This document shows positions 8,457 through 17,714 of a DNA stretch of 64,000 nt, in pieces. A program made the translations under genes and the position numbers. The notes beneath the pieces are model-generated. The model saw only the letters and a list, made by a program, of their open reading frames with translations, did not search any database and was not told the DNA's origin. Position 1 is the stretch's first letter, and each line of letters opens with the position of its first letter. Source of the stretch: Bog-950 sp046329515 (lineage in GTDB: Bacteria; Bacteroidota; Bacteroidia; Chitinophagales; LD1); contig JAXLUM010000002.1 of assembly GCA_046329515.1 (NCBI GenBank), forward strand, positions 1,169,630-1,233,629, given 5' to 3'.

Positions 8457-9041
8457 TTAGGAAATGCGCTTGCGAATGCGGCTTAAAGATACCGGGGTAA
8501 TGCCCAGATAAGAGGCAATCATGTGTTGAGGTATGCGCTCCAATACTTCAGGTTTCTCCTTCAGCATGTTTTCGTAGCGCTCTTCAGGCGAATCAAGAAT
8601 GAAAGACGAGGCCCTGCGCTGCAGCATGATAAAGGCCATTTCAGCAATAGCACGTGAGAAGCTGTTGAATTTAGGGTTGGCTTTCGTTAGCGCATCCAGC
8701 TTATTTTTGCTTAATACCAGCAACTCACAGTCTTCTATAGTTTCAATAGCCTGCTTGCTGGGTATTTGCAGTAAAAAACTTTCCAGTGAAGCAATAAAGC
8801 CGTTTTCAAACATAAAGTTGGCGCTTATCTCTTGGCCATCTTTAATAAACAGTAAGCGTGCGGCTCCTTTATTAATAAAGTAAGCTTCGCGGCTAACCTG
8901 CCCCACCTGTAGCAGAGAGAATTTCCGGGGCACTGAACGGTACGTAAAAATCTCAGTAAAAGATTCCCATTCCTTTTCAGTTAAAGGCAGCATTTGGCTT
9001 ACTACCGCATGAAGTTGCTGAAAAGGGGAGGTAACATCCAT
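8457..9041 (-). CDS. Crp/Fnr-family transcriptional regulator
   Basis: A protein of 194 residues. Residues 20-125 form a cyclic-nucleotide-binding-like beta-roll, but the Arg-containing phosphate-binding cassette of true cAMP receptors is not evident, as is usual for Bacteroidota members. The C-terminal part (I-P-Q-H-M-I-A-S-Y-L-G-I-T-P-V-S-L-S-R-I) is the helix-turn-helix with the S-R-x-R-K recognition helix. No Fnr-type cysteine cluster is visible. Possible targets are unknown; a Crp-like palindrome occurs at 30937-30952 in this window, but a link is only a hypothesis. Confidence 0.88.
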   Translation of the reverse strand: MDVTSPFQQLHAVVSQMLPLTEKEWESFTEIFTYRSVPRKFSLLQVGQVSREAYFINKGAARLLFIKDGQEISANFMFENGFIASLESFLLQIPSKQAIETIEDCELLVLSKNKLDALTKANPKFNSFSRAIAEMAFIMLQRRASSFILDSPEERYENMLKEKPEVLERIPQHMIASYLGITPVSLSRIRKRIS

Positions 9042-9069
9042 GCAATGAATATAAGCGGGAGGAAGGGAT

Positions 9070-9750
9070 TTAGAAAAGCCCGCCTACGGCAAAATTAAAG
9101 CTGCCGCCTAGTGGAGAAAGTTTGTAATAGCGGTACAACCCAGAATCTCTGCTTACTTCAAGATTGCCTAGGGCATAATGCCGCCAAAAGTAGTGGTAGC
9201 GGCCACCAATGCTTACGCCTACGTCTATAACTGCTTTACCTGATGTAAATTGGTAGCCGGTTGTAAAATTATAGTTGGTCATAATGCCATGCATTGTATA
9301 GCTTGGTGAATGCCATGACCATTCCCCATACCCTGTGTAAGTACCATCCTTAGATTTTGGGGCTACATATCCTGAACACTGCACTTCCGCGCCGATATAC
9401 ACACCAAAATTAGCTGATGGTTTAACATAATACCTATAAGCAGCACTACCACGGCCACCGTACATAATCAAAGTGTTTTGGGAAGCAGCAAAAAGGGACT
9501 CAACCAACAAGTAGCTCGCTTTGGGAATACTTGCACCGGCAGTTAAAAGAACGCTGTGGCGATTTGAAATTCGGTATTCAAAACTTAGGGGAAGGTCCGA
9601 ACAGTATGGGGTTTGGGAAATAACAAATGCCAAAGGAGAGTATTTAATGGAAAAGCGCTTATTCGCCTTATCGGTTGCGCTTTGTGCCCTTGTTTCCATG
9701 TTCCACACCAAGGCAATGAAAAGTAATGGTATAAGTAATCCCTCTTTCAT
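9070..9750 (-). CDS. Predicted outer-membrane beta-barrel protein, unknown function
   Basis: A protein of 226 residues with a signal peptide (residues 1-22, ending T-R-A-Q), then alternating hydrophobic/polar strands rich in Tyr, Gly and Ser with aromatic ends, typical of small outer-membrane barrels. I do not recognise a family. It ends four bases before the start of the downstream reading direction's partner at 9755, so it is probably co-transcribed with the lipoprotein gene just upstream on the same strand. Confidence 0.7.
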   Translation of the reverse strand: MKEGLLIPLLFIALVWNMETRAQSATDKANKRFSIKYSPLAFVISQTPYCSDLPLSFEYRISNRHSVLLTAGASIPKASYLLVESLFAASQNTLIMYGGRGSAAYRYYVKPSANFGVYIGAEVQCSGYVAPKSKDGTYTGYGEWSWHSPSYTMHGIMTNYNFTTGYQFTSGKAVIDVGVSIGGRYHYFWRHYALGNLEVSRDSGLYRYYKLSPLGGSFNFAVGGLF

Positions 9751-9754
9751 TTTT

Positions 9755-10279
9755 TCACAGCTTACTTAGAACGAACCTCCATAAACGCTGCTTTGGCCCT
9801 GAGAATTGATATTGTGCGCCACAAAAGTAGTCGTGATTCGGCATCTCAGATATAACAATTTTGCTGTTGCTGATTGTTATTGCACTTGAAGTTGAATAAG
9901 ACCTGGGTAAGCCATCGAGATAATCATCACATTTTAGTTCGGAACAATAAATACAGCAATCAAATTGCTCTGGTGTAACGTCTGTTATCCGAATGTCTAA
10001 GGGGATAGTTGCACCTCCTTTTCTTTGGAAGGTTGCCTTTCCATGATACTGGCAATTGTCGTTATCAGGCTTATTAAAATTTATTGTTCCATCATTTACA
10101 TAAATGGTGTCTAATAAGTAAGCGGTGGCTGAGTCATAAACATGAATCTGAAAGGAATCAACGTGCCATACGCCGTCCTGTAAAATACCAGAAGTCAATT
10201 TGAGGTAATTACATTTATCTTCAGGTTTAATGCAACCTGAGAGAAGAAGAATAAAGGTAAGTAATACGAATAATTTCAT
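9755..10279 (-). CDS. Small lipoprotein, unknown function
   Basis: A protein of 174 residues with a lipoprotein signal (L-L-L-S-G-C, lipid-modified Cys at residue 16). The mature part has several cysteines, including C-C-I-Y-C and a following C, unusual for a periplasmic lipoprotein and possibly disulfide-bonded. No family recognised. It is followed on the same strand, 4 bp away, by the beta-barrel gene, so the two may form an envelope pair. Confidence 0.72.
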   Translation of the reverse strand: MKLFVLLTFILLLSGCIKPEDKCNYLKLTSGILQDGVWHVDSFQIHVYDSATAYLLDTIYVNDGTINFNKPDNDNCQYHGKATFQRKGGATIPLDIRITDVTPEQFDCCIYCSELKCDDYLDGLPRSYSTSSAITISNSKIVISEMPNHDYFCGAQYQFSGPKQRLWRFVLSKL

Positions 10280-10323
10280 GCCATAGGTTAAGCATGAAGT
10301 GAATATAAAGAAATAAAAAGATA

Positions 10324-10776
10324 TTACAGGCGGAAGCTCATTTCAACAGTAGCGCCTTTATCAGAGAACACTACCATATCAGCCAGTTGCATCATTAGGA
10401 ATACGCCGCGGCCGCTTGTTTTTTCAAGATTCTCAGGCGCAGTAGGGTCAGGCAGGTTGTTGTAGTCAAAACCCGGGCCCTGATCCTTTATTATAAAGGT
10501 AAGGTTCTTGCCACGTGCATCTAAACCATACTCAATAGTAACTTCCTTGTTCTCATTACACTTGTTGCCGTGTATAATAGCATTATTGGCAGCTTCAGTA
10601 AGCGATATAAGCACGTTTCCGTATACGTCGTCACCTATATTAAACTCACCGCGCAGGTCGTCAATAAACCTCTCTACTATAGAGATGTTCTCGGGCTTAG
10701 ATGTTAATTTGAGAGTTTTCACTTTTGTTAAAATGCGTTGCGAAGGTAACTTAATTGTCTTTATATCAAAATCCAA
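10324..10776 (-). CDS. RsbW-like ATP-binding (HATPase_c_2) protein
   Basis: A protein of 150 residues with the GHKL ATPase motifs: N-box E-A-A-N-N-A-I-I-H-G-N, G1 box D-Q-G-P-G-F and G2 box G-R-G-V-F-L-M. This is the fold of anti-sigma/anti-anti-sigma serine kinases. Bacteroidota rarely carry a full SigB partner switch, and no partner sigma factor or STAS protein is adjacent, so the target is unknown. The start shown is a TTG; a GTG at 10722 would give a 132-residue protein beginning at K-T-L-K-L, also plausible. Confidence 0.82.
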   Translation of the reverse strand: MDFDIKTIKLPSQRILTKVKTLKLTSKPENISIVERFIDDLRGEFNIGDDVYGNVLISLTEAANNAIIHGNKCNENKEVTIEYGLDARGKNLTFIIKDQGPGFDYNNLPDPTAPENLEKTSGRGVFLMMQLADMVVFSDKGATVEMSFRL

Positions 10777-10813
10777 TGGTAAAGGGTATTTATTTGTTTA
10801 AACAGTATTGTAT

Positions 10814-13800
10814 TTACGGTGTGGGTGCTGTTATGTTTCGAAAATACTTCTCCGTTAAGGCCTTATAATAAGGTTTAAGAGAAGGAGGTACCGTTTTATA
10901 CAAATCAACCTCACTCTGCTTTGCCTTTAAATATTCTTCAATAGAAGGAGGAAGCTTGCGTTCGCCTTCTTTTCCTGTATTTGATTCACGTTCAGGCTTT
11001 TCATCGCGCTGGCGCTGAGCGTTTTCTGCTTCAAGCAAACGGGTCATTATTTCCTGCTGGCGTTTTAACATTTCAGTAGTTAACTGCTTGTTTACCAACT
11101 CCGTTTCGTTGTTCTTCATTTTCTCAATGGCATCGCCAAGGTTGCCCAAGGGGTTCTGTCCATTCTTGTTCTCCTCCTGGTTAATGCGTTCCAGCTCACG
11201 GCGTATCTGTTCCTGCATTTGTGCCATTTCAGCAAACTGTTTGGCCATGGCCTGGCTGCTTGGCTTGCTGCCACCTTGTCCTTCCTGCTTCTTCATTTCG
11301 GCCATCTGCGATATTTTATCGTTCAGCTGCTTTTGCATTTTTGAAAGGTTAGGTAAGCCATTACCCGGCTTCTTACACTTCATGCACATTTTAGGGTTGC
11401 CGGTTTGTTGCTGCTGGCTTTCGCTCATTTGCTGTTGCATCTGTTGTAAAGCTTCGCTAAGCATTAAGGCGAGGTTGTTATAACCCGTCATTACAAATTG
11501 CTGGTTGCCTAAGGCCTTCACAATATTGCGGTCTTCCATGTCGCTAATGCTCTTGGCCAGGTATTTATTTACGCTGGTAATTTCTTTAGTAACAAAGCTC
11601 TTTATGCTTTCCTGGCGTTTGGCAACTGCATAAAGTGAGTCCTCTACCATTTTAGAGTTTTCACGTATGCGTTGTTGCTCCTTCATTAAGTCAACATACT
11701 TAGGGTTGTTGATGTTAGTGGCCTTTACGTCAGCCATCAGTTTCTCCTCGTCAAACGAAAGCTTTACGATATTTTCTAACAACTGGCGGATAGCCTGCAT
11801 GTCTTCTGCCTCCTGTTCCTGCTCCATTTGCATTTTCATATCGCCCAACTTTTGCGCAGCGCTCTTCATGTTGCTTGATGCACTCTTCTGCGCCTTACTT
11901 GATGCTTTATTGTTGTTGGCGTCCATTTGTTGCTGACTTTCCTGCTGTTGCTTGTCAGCACTTTCCATGTTTTGTTCAACGTCTTTAAAATCCTGCTGGC
12001 TCTTGGTTTCTTCATTCAGCTTATTCAGGTCCTGCATGTCCTTCTTGGCATCCTTCAGTTCCTCGTTCAGCTTTTGCTGCTGCTCTTTTAAATCCTGCTG
12101 TTGCTTCTGGTCTTTAGGTGCACCCTTATTATCCTGGTTCTGCTCTGTTTTCTTCGAAAGTTCCTCTTGCTTATCGGCCAGTTTATCCAGCTTCTGCGCG
12201 GTTTCTTCCAGCTTCTGGTCAAACTCCAGCTTTTTGAAAAGCTCCAGCATACGGTCCAACTCCTTCTCCATCTTCTCGTTGTTCATCTGCATGTCGGCCA
12301 TTTTATCAAGGGCATCTTTCTTTTGCAGGTCTTCCAACATTTTCTCCAGCTTGTCGTAAAGCTTTTTCATTTCCTCATCAAGCACTTTATCAAAAAGTTC
12401 TTGCAGATTCTTTTGTTTTTCCTTTATGTTCTGCGGCACATCCTTTAGCTCATTCTGCTTCTCAAAATTTTGAGATAGCTTATCCTTCATTTCCTTCAGC
12501 TGTTCTTCAAGTGCCTTTTGCTTGTTTATGCTTTCCTGTATGTTTTTCTTGTCTTCCCAATTAACATTGTTCTTGTCCATCAGTTTGTCCTGCATTTCCT
12601 GCAATTCATTCTTCAGGTCTTTAGCATCCTTCATGGTTTGCTTCAGGTCTTCTTTCAGCTCTTTATTCTCTTTGCTTATTTCCTTGTTCAGCTCATTCAT
12701 TGTGGGCATTTGAAACAGCATCATATTACTGCGGCTGCTTTTACTGCCGTGTATGCCATCATTATCCCATACTTCAAAGTAATAGGTAAGCTTATCGCCG
12801 GGCTTAATATTAAAATCGCTCAGGCTCCAGTAATAGGTAAAGCGAGATGAAATACCTGCGGTAAACGCTATATCAATACTTTTTGAAATTGAAGGAGAGG
12901 CTGAATCGGCTTTGGTTAGCTGATAGTTGAAGGTGAGTTTACGTAAACCATAATCATCACTAACCTCACCCACATAGTAGAAATATTTCTTAGTGGCGGT
13001 GTCGTTGCTTTCGTTAACGGCAATAACCGGATATAAATCAGGTGTAACATTCAATGAGTACGATACACTATCTGCATCAGCTACATTGCTGTTTGATACC
13101 TTCAGCACATACTGGGTGCTTTGCATAAAAGTTTTGGCGAATACAAATTCATCGTCCCCGGCGCGTTTTAAATTATAAGTTGAGTCGCCCATTAAGAACT
13201 TAACTGCTTCTACATTTTGCGTGTTAAAGCGCCACCTAAGTTTAGTTCCTTCTGGCACTACCAAATCACCAAGGTTTTTTAATACTTCATCCTGCTTGCC
13301 GGTATAGGCAGGGTAGTCGCAGCTTACTTCAAAACCTGCTACTACCGGTTTAGCAACTACGGTTAAAGTGTAATTCTTTGAATGAAAGCCATTCGCCATT
13401 AATCGAAAGTCAACCGACTTTTGAAGATTAGTGAACTCGTACGTAAACAGGTTGGCCTCTTTCTTTTTAAGGCGCACATTGGTTTTATCGCTCTCCAGGT
13501 AAATTTCAGCAGGCAAAGCATCGCCGGTAGTTTTAACCTGTAGCTCGTAGTTTTCAAACTGCAGTGCTTTTAAATCCTTGTTTACAATTACAAATTGAAA
13601 GGGCGCTTCTTTTTCGTAATAGGTATCATTATGGTAAAGGCGCTTGGTGCTGTCCTTAATAACGTTGGGCGCAGCAATTAAAATAACCAGGAACAGCAAT
13701 GCCGGGGGAGCAAGGTAACGCAGGTATTTGCGGTTTTTGCTTAGGTCAATAGCAAACGAAAAATCAATAGGCTTTAGTTCAAATGCTTTTTGGTCAATAG

Positions 13801-14194
13801 CAGCAAGTAGTAAGGCCGATTCTGAAGTTTGCGCATCGCGGTGCAATTGCAAAATGTTAAGCAGCTTGTCTTTTACTTCAGTAAAGTGGGTACCTATAAT
13901 TTGCGCTGCCTGCGCATAACTTATTACACTGCCCAATTTGTAGTAGTGCATAAGCGGCAAAGCCACAAAGCGCGCTACAAAGGCGATAGAGGAAAGGATA
14001 AAGCCGTAAAAAAGAATTTTGCGGGCCAGCGGCGCCATGTACAGGTAGTATTCTGCTACACTAATGGCCAAAAAGAAACCAAGAATATAAACCGCTGAAA
14101 ATATAATCCCACGGATAAGTTGGTTCGTATAGTATTTACGAATAAACCTGTCCAGTTTTTCTATAAGTGAATGGTACTGACCTGAATTGCTCAT
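10814..14194 (-). CDS. DUF4175-like giant membrane/coiled-coil protein
   Basis: A protein of 1126 residues. The N-terminal 180 residues contain three likely TM helices (around 25-60 and 160-180), followed by an Ig-like beta-rich periplasmic part (residues 190-500). The C-terminal half (about 510-1090) is an extreme Gln/Lys/Glu/Met-rich coiled coil with many Q-Q-Q runs and a C-M-K-C-K motif. This layout matches the DUF4175 family found across Bacteroidota, whose function is not known. It is immediately upstream of the RsbW-like gene (37-bp gap) on the same strand. The biased composition explains the long reading frames on the opposite strand, which are not genes. Confidence 0.85.
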   Translation of the reverse strand: MSNSGQYHSLIEKLDRFIRKYYTNQLIRGIIFSAVYILGFFLAISVAEYYLYMAPLARKILFYGFILSSIAFVARFVALPLMHYYKLGSVISYAQAAQIIGTHFTEVKDKLLNILQLHRDAQTSESALLLAAIDQKAFELKPIDFSFAIDLSKNRKYLRYLAPPALLFLVILIAAPNVIKDSTKRLYHNDTYYEKEAPFQFVIVNKDLKALQFENYELQVKTTGDALPAEIYLESDKTNVRLKKKEANLFTYEFTNLQKSVDFRLMANGFHSKNYTLTVVAKPVVAGFEVSCDYPAYTGKQDEVLKNLGDLVVPEGTKLRWRFNTQNVEAVKFLMGDSTYNLKRAGDDEFVFAKTFMQSTQYVLKVSNSNVADADSVSYSLNVTPDLYPVIAVNESNDTATKKYFYYVGEVSDDYGLRKLTFNYQLTKADSASPSISKSIDIAFTAGISSRFTYYWSLSDFNIKPGDKLTYYFEVWDNDGIHGSKSSRSNMMLFQMPTMNELNKEISKENKELKEDLKQTMKDAKDLKNELQEMQDKLMDKNNVNWEDKKNIQESINKQKALEEQLKEMKDKLSQNFEKQNELKDVPQNIKEKQKNLQELFDKVLDEEMKKLYDKLEKMLEDLQKKDALDKMADMQMNNEKMEKELDRMLELFKKLEFDQKLEETAQKLDKLADKQEELSKKTEQNQDNKGAPKDQKQQQDLKEQQQKLNEELKDAKKDMQDLNKLNEETKSQQDFKDVEQNMESADKQQQESQQQMDANNNKASSKAQKSASSNMKSAAQKLGDMKMQMEQEQEAEDMQAIRQLLENIVKLSFDEEKLMADVKATNINNPKYVDLMKEQQRIRENSKMVEDSLYAVAKRQESIKSFVTKEITSVNKYLAKSISDMEDRNIVKALGNQQFVMTGYNNLALMLSEALQQMQQQMSESQQQQTGNPKMCMKCKKPGNGLPNLSKMQKQLNDKISQMAEMKKQEGQGGSKPSSQAMAKQFAEMAQMQEQIRRELERINQEENKNGQNPLGNLGDAIEKMKNNETELVNKQLTTEMLKRQQEIMTRLLEAENAQRQRDEKPERESNTGKEGERKLPPSIEEYLKAKQSEVDLYKTVPPSLKPYYKALTEKYFRNITAPTP

Positions 14195-14304
14195 TTAACT
14201 AAATCGAAGATAGCGGAAACCGCTCTTTTCCATAATGATAATGAAGTTAAAACGAAGAAAACACAATCTTGTTGCCGCGCCATAGTTTTTAAGAATTCTA
14301 TAAC

Positions 14305-14341
14305 ATAAAAAAACAGGGATAAAACTGCATTTATCCCTGTT
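14305..14341 (-). terminator. Terminator after the PfpI/DJ-1 gene
   Basis: AACAGGGATAAA and TTTATCCCTGTT form a 12-bp perfect stem with a 6-nt loop. A T-run follows on the - strand. Confidence 0.87.
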
Positions 14342-14364
14342 ACTACACCTGTTTCAATCTGCAC

Positions 14365-14937
14365 TTAGCGGGAATGCACTCCTTCGCCAATTTCTTCAAT
14401 CATTTTTTTGCAAAATGCCGGCAGGTCATCGGGCTTGCGGCTGGTTACTAAACCGTGGTCAACCACTACTTCCTGGTCAACCCAGCGGGCGCCTGCATTG
14501 GTTAAATCTGTTTTAAGCGATGGCCATGAAGTAACCGTTTTCCCCTTAAGTAAGCCGGTTTCCAGTAAAGTCCACGGGCCATGGCAAATGGCAGCAACGG
14601 GTTTACCGTTTACCATAAAAGAGGATACAAAGCTTACTGCTTTTTCATCCATACGCAATTGGTCAGGGTTCATTACGCCACCCGGCAACACCAGTGCGTC
14701 GTATTCGTTAGCGTTTACAGCGTCAATAGTTTTATCTACAGGGTATTCGCTTCCCCAGTCCTTGTCCTTCCAGGCTTTTATGCTGCCGCTTTTAAGCGAT
14801 ATCACATCCACCTTTGCCTCTTCAGCGCGTAGTGCCTCAAGCGGTTTTACAAATTCCGATTCTTCAAAACCATCAGTAACCAGTATAGCTACTTTTTTGT
14901 TGTTGAGTTTGTTGGCCATAATATGAGATTTGGCCAT
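14365..14937 (-). CDS. PfpI/YhbO-type DJ-1 superfamily protein
   Basis: A protein of 190 residues of the type 1 glutamine amidotransferase-like DJ-1/PfpI family. It shows V-A-I-L-V-T-D-G-F-E-E-S-E near the start (with the conserved Glu), and the nucleophile elbow A-I-C-H-G-P-W with the catalytic Cys followed by His. Relatives act as deglycases, chaperones or proteases in carbonyl or general stress; which one applies cannot be told. A second in-frame ATG at 14919 (M-A-N-K-L) is an equally good start. A strong terminator follows the gene. Confidence 0.9.
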   Translation of the reverse strand: MAKSHIMANKLNNKKVAILVTDGFEESEFVKPLEALRAEEAKVDVISLKSGSIKAWKDKDWGSEYPVDKTIDAVNANEYDALVLPGGVMNPDQLRMDEKAVSFVSSFMVNGKPVAAICHGPWTLLETGLLKGKTVTSWPSLKTDLTNAGARWVDQEVVVDHGLVTSRKPDDLPAFCKKMIEEIGEGVHSR

Positions 14938-14984
14938 CAGGCTTCATAAAATGTACCATGCGGTACAGCAATACAATCAGAAGC

Positions 14985-16130
14985 CTATATCATAAATTCC
15001 AAATCGTTGGAGTGCAGGGTCCGCTCATAGTAGTTTTCGTATTGCGGAAGAATGTTCTCAATACTGAACGTTTTGGCGTGTGCATATGCATTCTTCTTAA
15101 ACTCTTTCAGGCGCTCATCGCTTTCCAGAATTTTAATGGCGTTTTCAGCCATATGCTCATAATCGCCCACATTACTCATGTAGCCGGTTTTGCCGTCAAT
15201 ATTTATCTCAGGTATACCACCTGCGTTAGAGGATATAACAGGCACCTGGCAAGCCATGGCTTCCAGGGCGGCTAAACCAAAGCTTTCTGTTTCACTGGGT
15301 AGAATAAACAAATCGCTTATAGCTAAAAGGTCTTCAACTGCGTCCTGCTTGCCTAAAAAACGAACCTGATCGCAGTTGCCCAGTTTACGGCAAAGCATTT
15401 CAGTGGCCATACGCTCAGGGCCATCACCTACCAGCAGCAGCTTCGATGGCACTTTTTTAAGCACCTTATCAAACATCAGCACTACATCTTCCACGCGTTT
15501 TACTTTTCTGAAGTTGGAAACGTGTATGAGTATTCGCTCCCCACCGGGGGCTATTGCTTTTTTAAAATGGTCCTTATCGGTTTTTTTAAAGCGCGAGAAA
15601 TCAATAAAGTTGGGTATTACCTCAATTTCACGCGTAATGCGGAAGTTCTTGTAGGTATCGTCCTTCAGGCTCTTTGACACACTGGTAATACCGTCACTAT
15701 GGTTAATAGAGTATTCCACTACGGGCTTGTAGCCGGGGTCTTTACCTACCAGTGTTATATCTGTGCCGTGCAGGGTAGTAACAAAGGGCAAATTATAACC
15801 GCGCTCCTTTAAAATAGAACGCGCAATAAGCGCTGATGAGGCATGAGGTATAGCGTAATGAACGTGCAGAATATCTAACTGTTCAAAACGGGCTACATCT
15901 ACAATTTTACTGGCCAGTGCGCTCTCGTAAGGCTGGTATTGAAACAAGGGATAGTCCAGTGCTGATACCTCATGATAAAATATGTTTTCGTGGAAACTAT
16001 CTAAGCGCACCGGTTCCTGGTAGGTTATAAAATGCACCTGGTGGCCTTTTTTAGCTAATGCCTTGCCCAGCTCGGTGGCCACCACTCCGCTTCCTCCATA
16101 TGTAGGGTAACAAACTATTCCAATCTTCAT
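14985..16130 (-). CDS. bshA: N-acetyl-alpha-D-glucosaminyl L-malate synthase
   Basis: A GT4-family glycosyltransferase of 381 residues. It begins M-K-I-G-I-V-C-Y-P-T-Y-G-G-S-G-V-V-A-T, the BshA hallmark, and carries H-G-T-D-I-T-L-V-G near residue 125 and the C-terminal E-S-F-G-L-A-A-L-E-A-M nucleotide-sugar motif. BshA joins GlcNAc from UDP-GlcNAc to L-malate, the first step of bacillithiol synthesis, so this bacterium probably uses bacillithiol as its low-molecular-weight thiol. The ATG at 16130 is preferred over a TTG two codons upstream. bshB and bshC are not in the window. Confidence 0.93.
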   Translation of the reverse strand: MKIGIVCYPTYGGSGVVATELGKALAKKGHQVHFITYQEPVRLDSFHENIFYHEVSALDYPLFQYQPYESALASKIVDVARFEQLDILHVHYAIPHASSALIARSILKERGYNLPFVTTLHGTDITLVGKDPGYKPVVEYSINHSDGITSVSKSLKDDTYKNFRITREIEVIPNFIDFSRFKKTDKDHFKKAIAPGGERILIHVSNFRKVKRVEDVVLMFDKVLKKVPSKLLLVGDGPERMATEMLCRKLGNCDQVRFLGKQDAVEDLLAISDLFILPSETESFGLAALEAMACQVPVISSNAGGIPEINIDGKTGYMSNVGDYEHMAENAIKILESDERLKEFKKNAYAHAKTFSIENILPQYENYYERTLHSNDLEFMI

Positions 16131-16217
16131 TTGCAATTCGCCGGATAAAAAGACGATGTGAATGTAAACAGATTGTATTTTCGGCGTATTAAATCTTGAT
16201 TTTTAAATTGATGCGAT

Positions 16218-16880
16218 ATGAAAAGTGTCTTTTCTTCTCTTTTTCTGCTGTTTGTGCTGGTAAACCTGCACGCGCAAAGCGCTGATAGCCTTTTACAAAA
16301 AAACGGTATTTGCGTAAACGCCTCTAAAATGAATGTGCTGTATATGGGTGTAGATAACCCCGTTGAAGTGTATGCAGCAGGTAGAAGTGCGGACGATTTA
16401 TTGCTGGACCTTGAGGGTGGAAGTCTTCAGAAAACAACTACCGGCCACTATACTGCCCGGGTTAATGCCGTAGGCAATTGCACGCTGGTAGTATCGCAAA
16501 ATGTGGCAGGCACTAAATTGGTTTTAGGCAAGTATACCTTTAAAGCAAAGCGCTTACCTGATCCTCAGGCCACCTTAGGCGGCATGTTGCGTGGTGGTAA
16601 GGCTCCTGTGGAGAAAATACTTTCCATGAAGAGCGTAGTGCCCATGCTGTTGTTGTTTGAATTTGATGCTGAATTCCAGGTGAAGAGTTTCTCCGTATCG
16701 CTTATCAGTAACGGCAAAATTTCTTCTGCGGGAACCAAGGGTTCAGTGTTTAGTAAAGAAATGAAGGAGCTTATTGGCAGCGCGAAAACAGGCGATATGC
16801 TATTGGTGCAGGATATTATGGTGGAATGGCCCGATAAGAGCAGTAAGGAAATTAATGCCGTAGTAATTAAGGTGGAGTAA
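16218..16880 (+). CDS. GldM C-terminal domain-like secreted protein
   Basis: A protein of 220 residues with a signal peptide (residues 1-20, ending L-H-A-Q). Residues 33-55 read V-N-A-S-K-M-N-V-L-Y-M-G-V-D-N-P, the signature of the periplasmic GldM domain, and residues 115-220 match the last GldM domain (P-D-P-x-A-T-L-G-G, L-L-F-E-F-D, K-E-M-K-E-L-I). GldM is the T9SS/gliding motor protein that spans the periplasm; this one lacks the TM helix and N-terminal domains. It could be an accessory partner of the T9SS. It is not next to gldKLN here. Confidence 0.8.
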   Translation: MKSVFSSLFLLFVLVNLHAQSADSLLQKNGICVNASKMNVLYMGVDNPVEVYAAGRSADDLLLDLEGGSLQKTTTGHYTARVNAVGNCTLVVSQNVAGTKLVLGKYTFKAKRLPDPQATLGGMLRGGKAPVEKILSMKSVVPMLLLFEFDAEFQVKSFSVSLISNGKISSAGTKGSVFSKEMKELIGSAKTGDMLLVQDIMVEWPDKSSKEINAVVIKVE

Positions 16881-16882
16881 GC

Positions 16883-17638
16883 CTACCAACCGGTAACCAG
16901 TAAACTGCGCGCTGCCTTCTCACTGCATTTTTCGTATTTACTATAGGCCTGTGCAGCCCTCGTCCGTATTTGCTCGGCTGTTTCATTTAGTATCCATCCA
17001 TCAATAGCATTTTTAATGGTGTAGGCTTCGGGGCACATTAGGTGAGAGGTCCATAACAAGGGATTAGCCCCCGATTTTTTAAGCGCAGGTGTAAAGTATG
17101 AACGGCTGAAGCACGCCAGTATAATGGCATCGCGTTTAGTATTGTTTTTGGCTACAGGATATTCATTCAGGCTAAAGTCCATAAGGCCGTCGTGCCCGCA
17201 ATAGGCTACAAGGTTAGCGGCGCCGCCAAATTGCAGTTGTAGAGAATCGGTAGAAATGGCGCAACTGAAATCACCCGCAGTAGATTTTAGAAAATCAATA
17301 GTGCATTGTTTGATTTTTGCTCCATCATAGGCATCGGCTAATAACCAGGTATCAGTGGTTTTATGCTTAAACAGCAGGCGTTCCAAAATATCGCCGCCGG
17401 GGTTGGTGTATTTCTTTACCAGTTTCCATTCAGCCGCATTGGTAAAAAAGGTTTTAACGCCATAGCCGCAACCCCAATACAGATTGTTCTTGGGGTCTTG
17501 CCCGTTGCCTATTTTCTCCGGCACCTTAACAATGCCCTGGTTCACATTATCGCATAAGGCCACAAATATGTGAATGGTTCGCGCCGAATAAGAGTTAAGA
17601 CCGAATGCCAGGCAAAGCAGCAGTAAAATATTCTTCAT
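16883..17638 (-). CDS. Secreted protein with caspase-like His/Cys signature
   Basis: A protein of 251 residues from the ATG at 17638, with a signal peptide (residues 1-19). The mature part begins R-T-I-H-I-F-V-A-L-C-D-N, a first beta-strand, then has Y-C-G-H-D-G (His149) and, 27 residues later, A-I-I-L-A-C-F-S (Cys176). Both sit after hydrophobic strands, as the catalytic His and Cys do in clan CD (caspase, gingipain, CHAT) peptidases. I do not recognise a named family, so peptidase activity is inference. It is convergent with the GldM-like gene (2-bp gap). An upstream in-frame start at 17716 would overlap the divergent gene and is unlikely. Confidence 0.72.
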   Translation of the reverse strand: MKNILLLLCLAFGLNSYSARTIHIFVALCDNVNQGIVKVPEKIGNGQDPKNNLYWGCGYGVKTFFTNAAEWKLVKKYTNPGGDILERLLFKHKTTDTWLLADAYDGAKIKQCTIDFLKSTAGDFSCAISTDSLQLQFGGAANLVAYCGHDGLMDFSLNEYPVAKNNTKRDAIILACFSRSYFTPALKKSGANPLLWTSHLMCPEAYTIKNAIDGWILNETAEQIRTRAAQAYSKYEKCSEKAARSLLVTGW

Positions 17639-17714
17639 CATTAAATATGTTAAGTGCAATATTCTAAAACGATTTTCCGTTATATTTATTACAACCCTTA
17701 AAAATCTGCCGCGC

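Noticed and set aside
11088..12850. Several open frames on the + strand inside the DUF4175-like gene
   Set aside because: They are mirror frames of the Gln/Lys-rich coiled coil on the - strand and have Phe/Leu/Ser-rich low-complexity products.
14408..14926. 172-residue + strand frame over the PfpI gene
   Set aside because: The - strand frame has clear DJ-1 motifs; this one has none.
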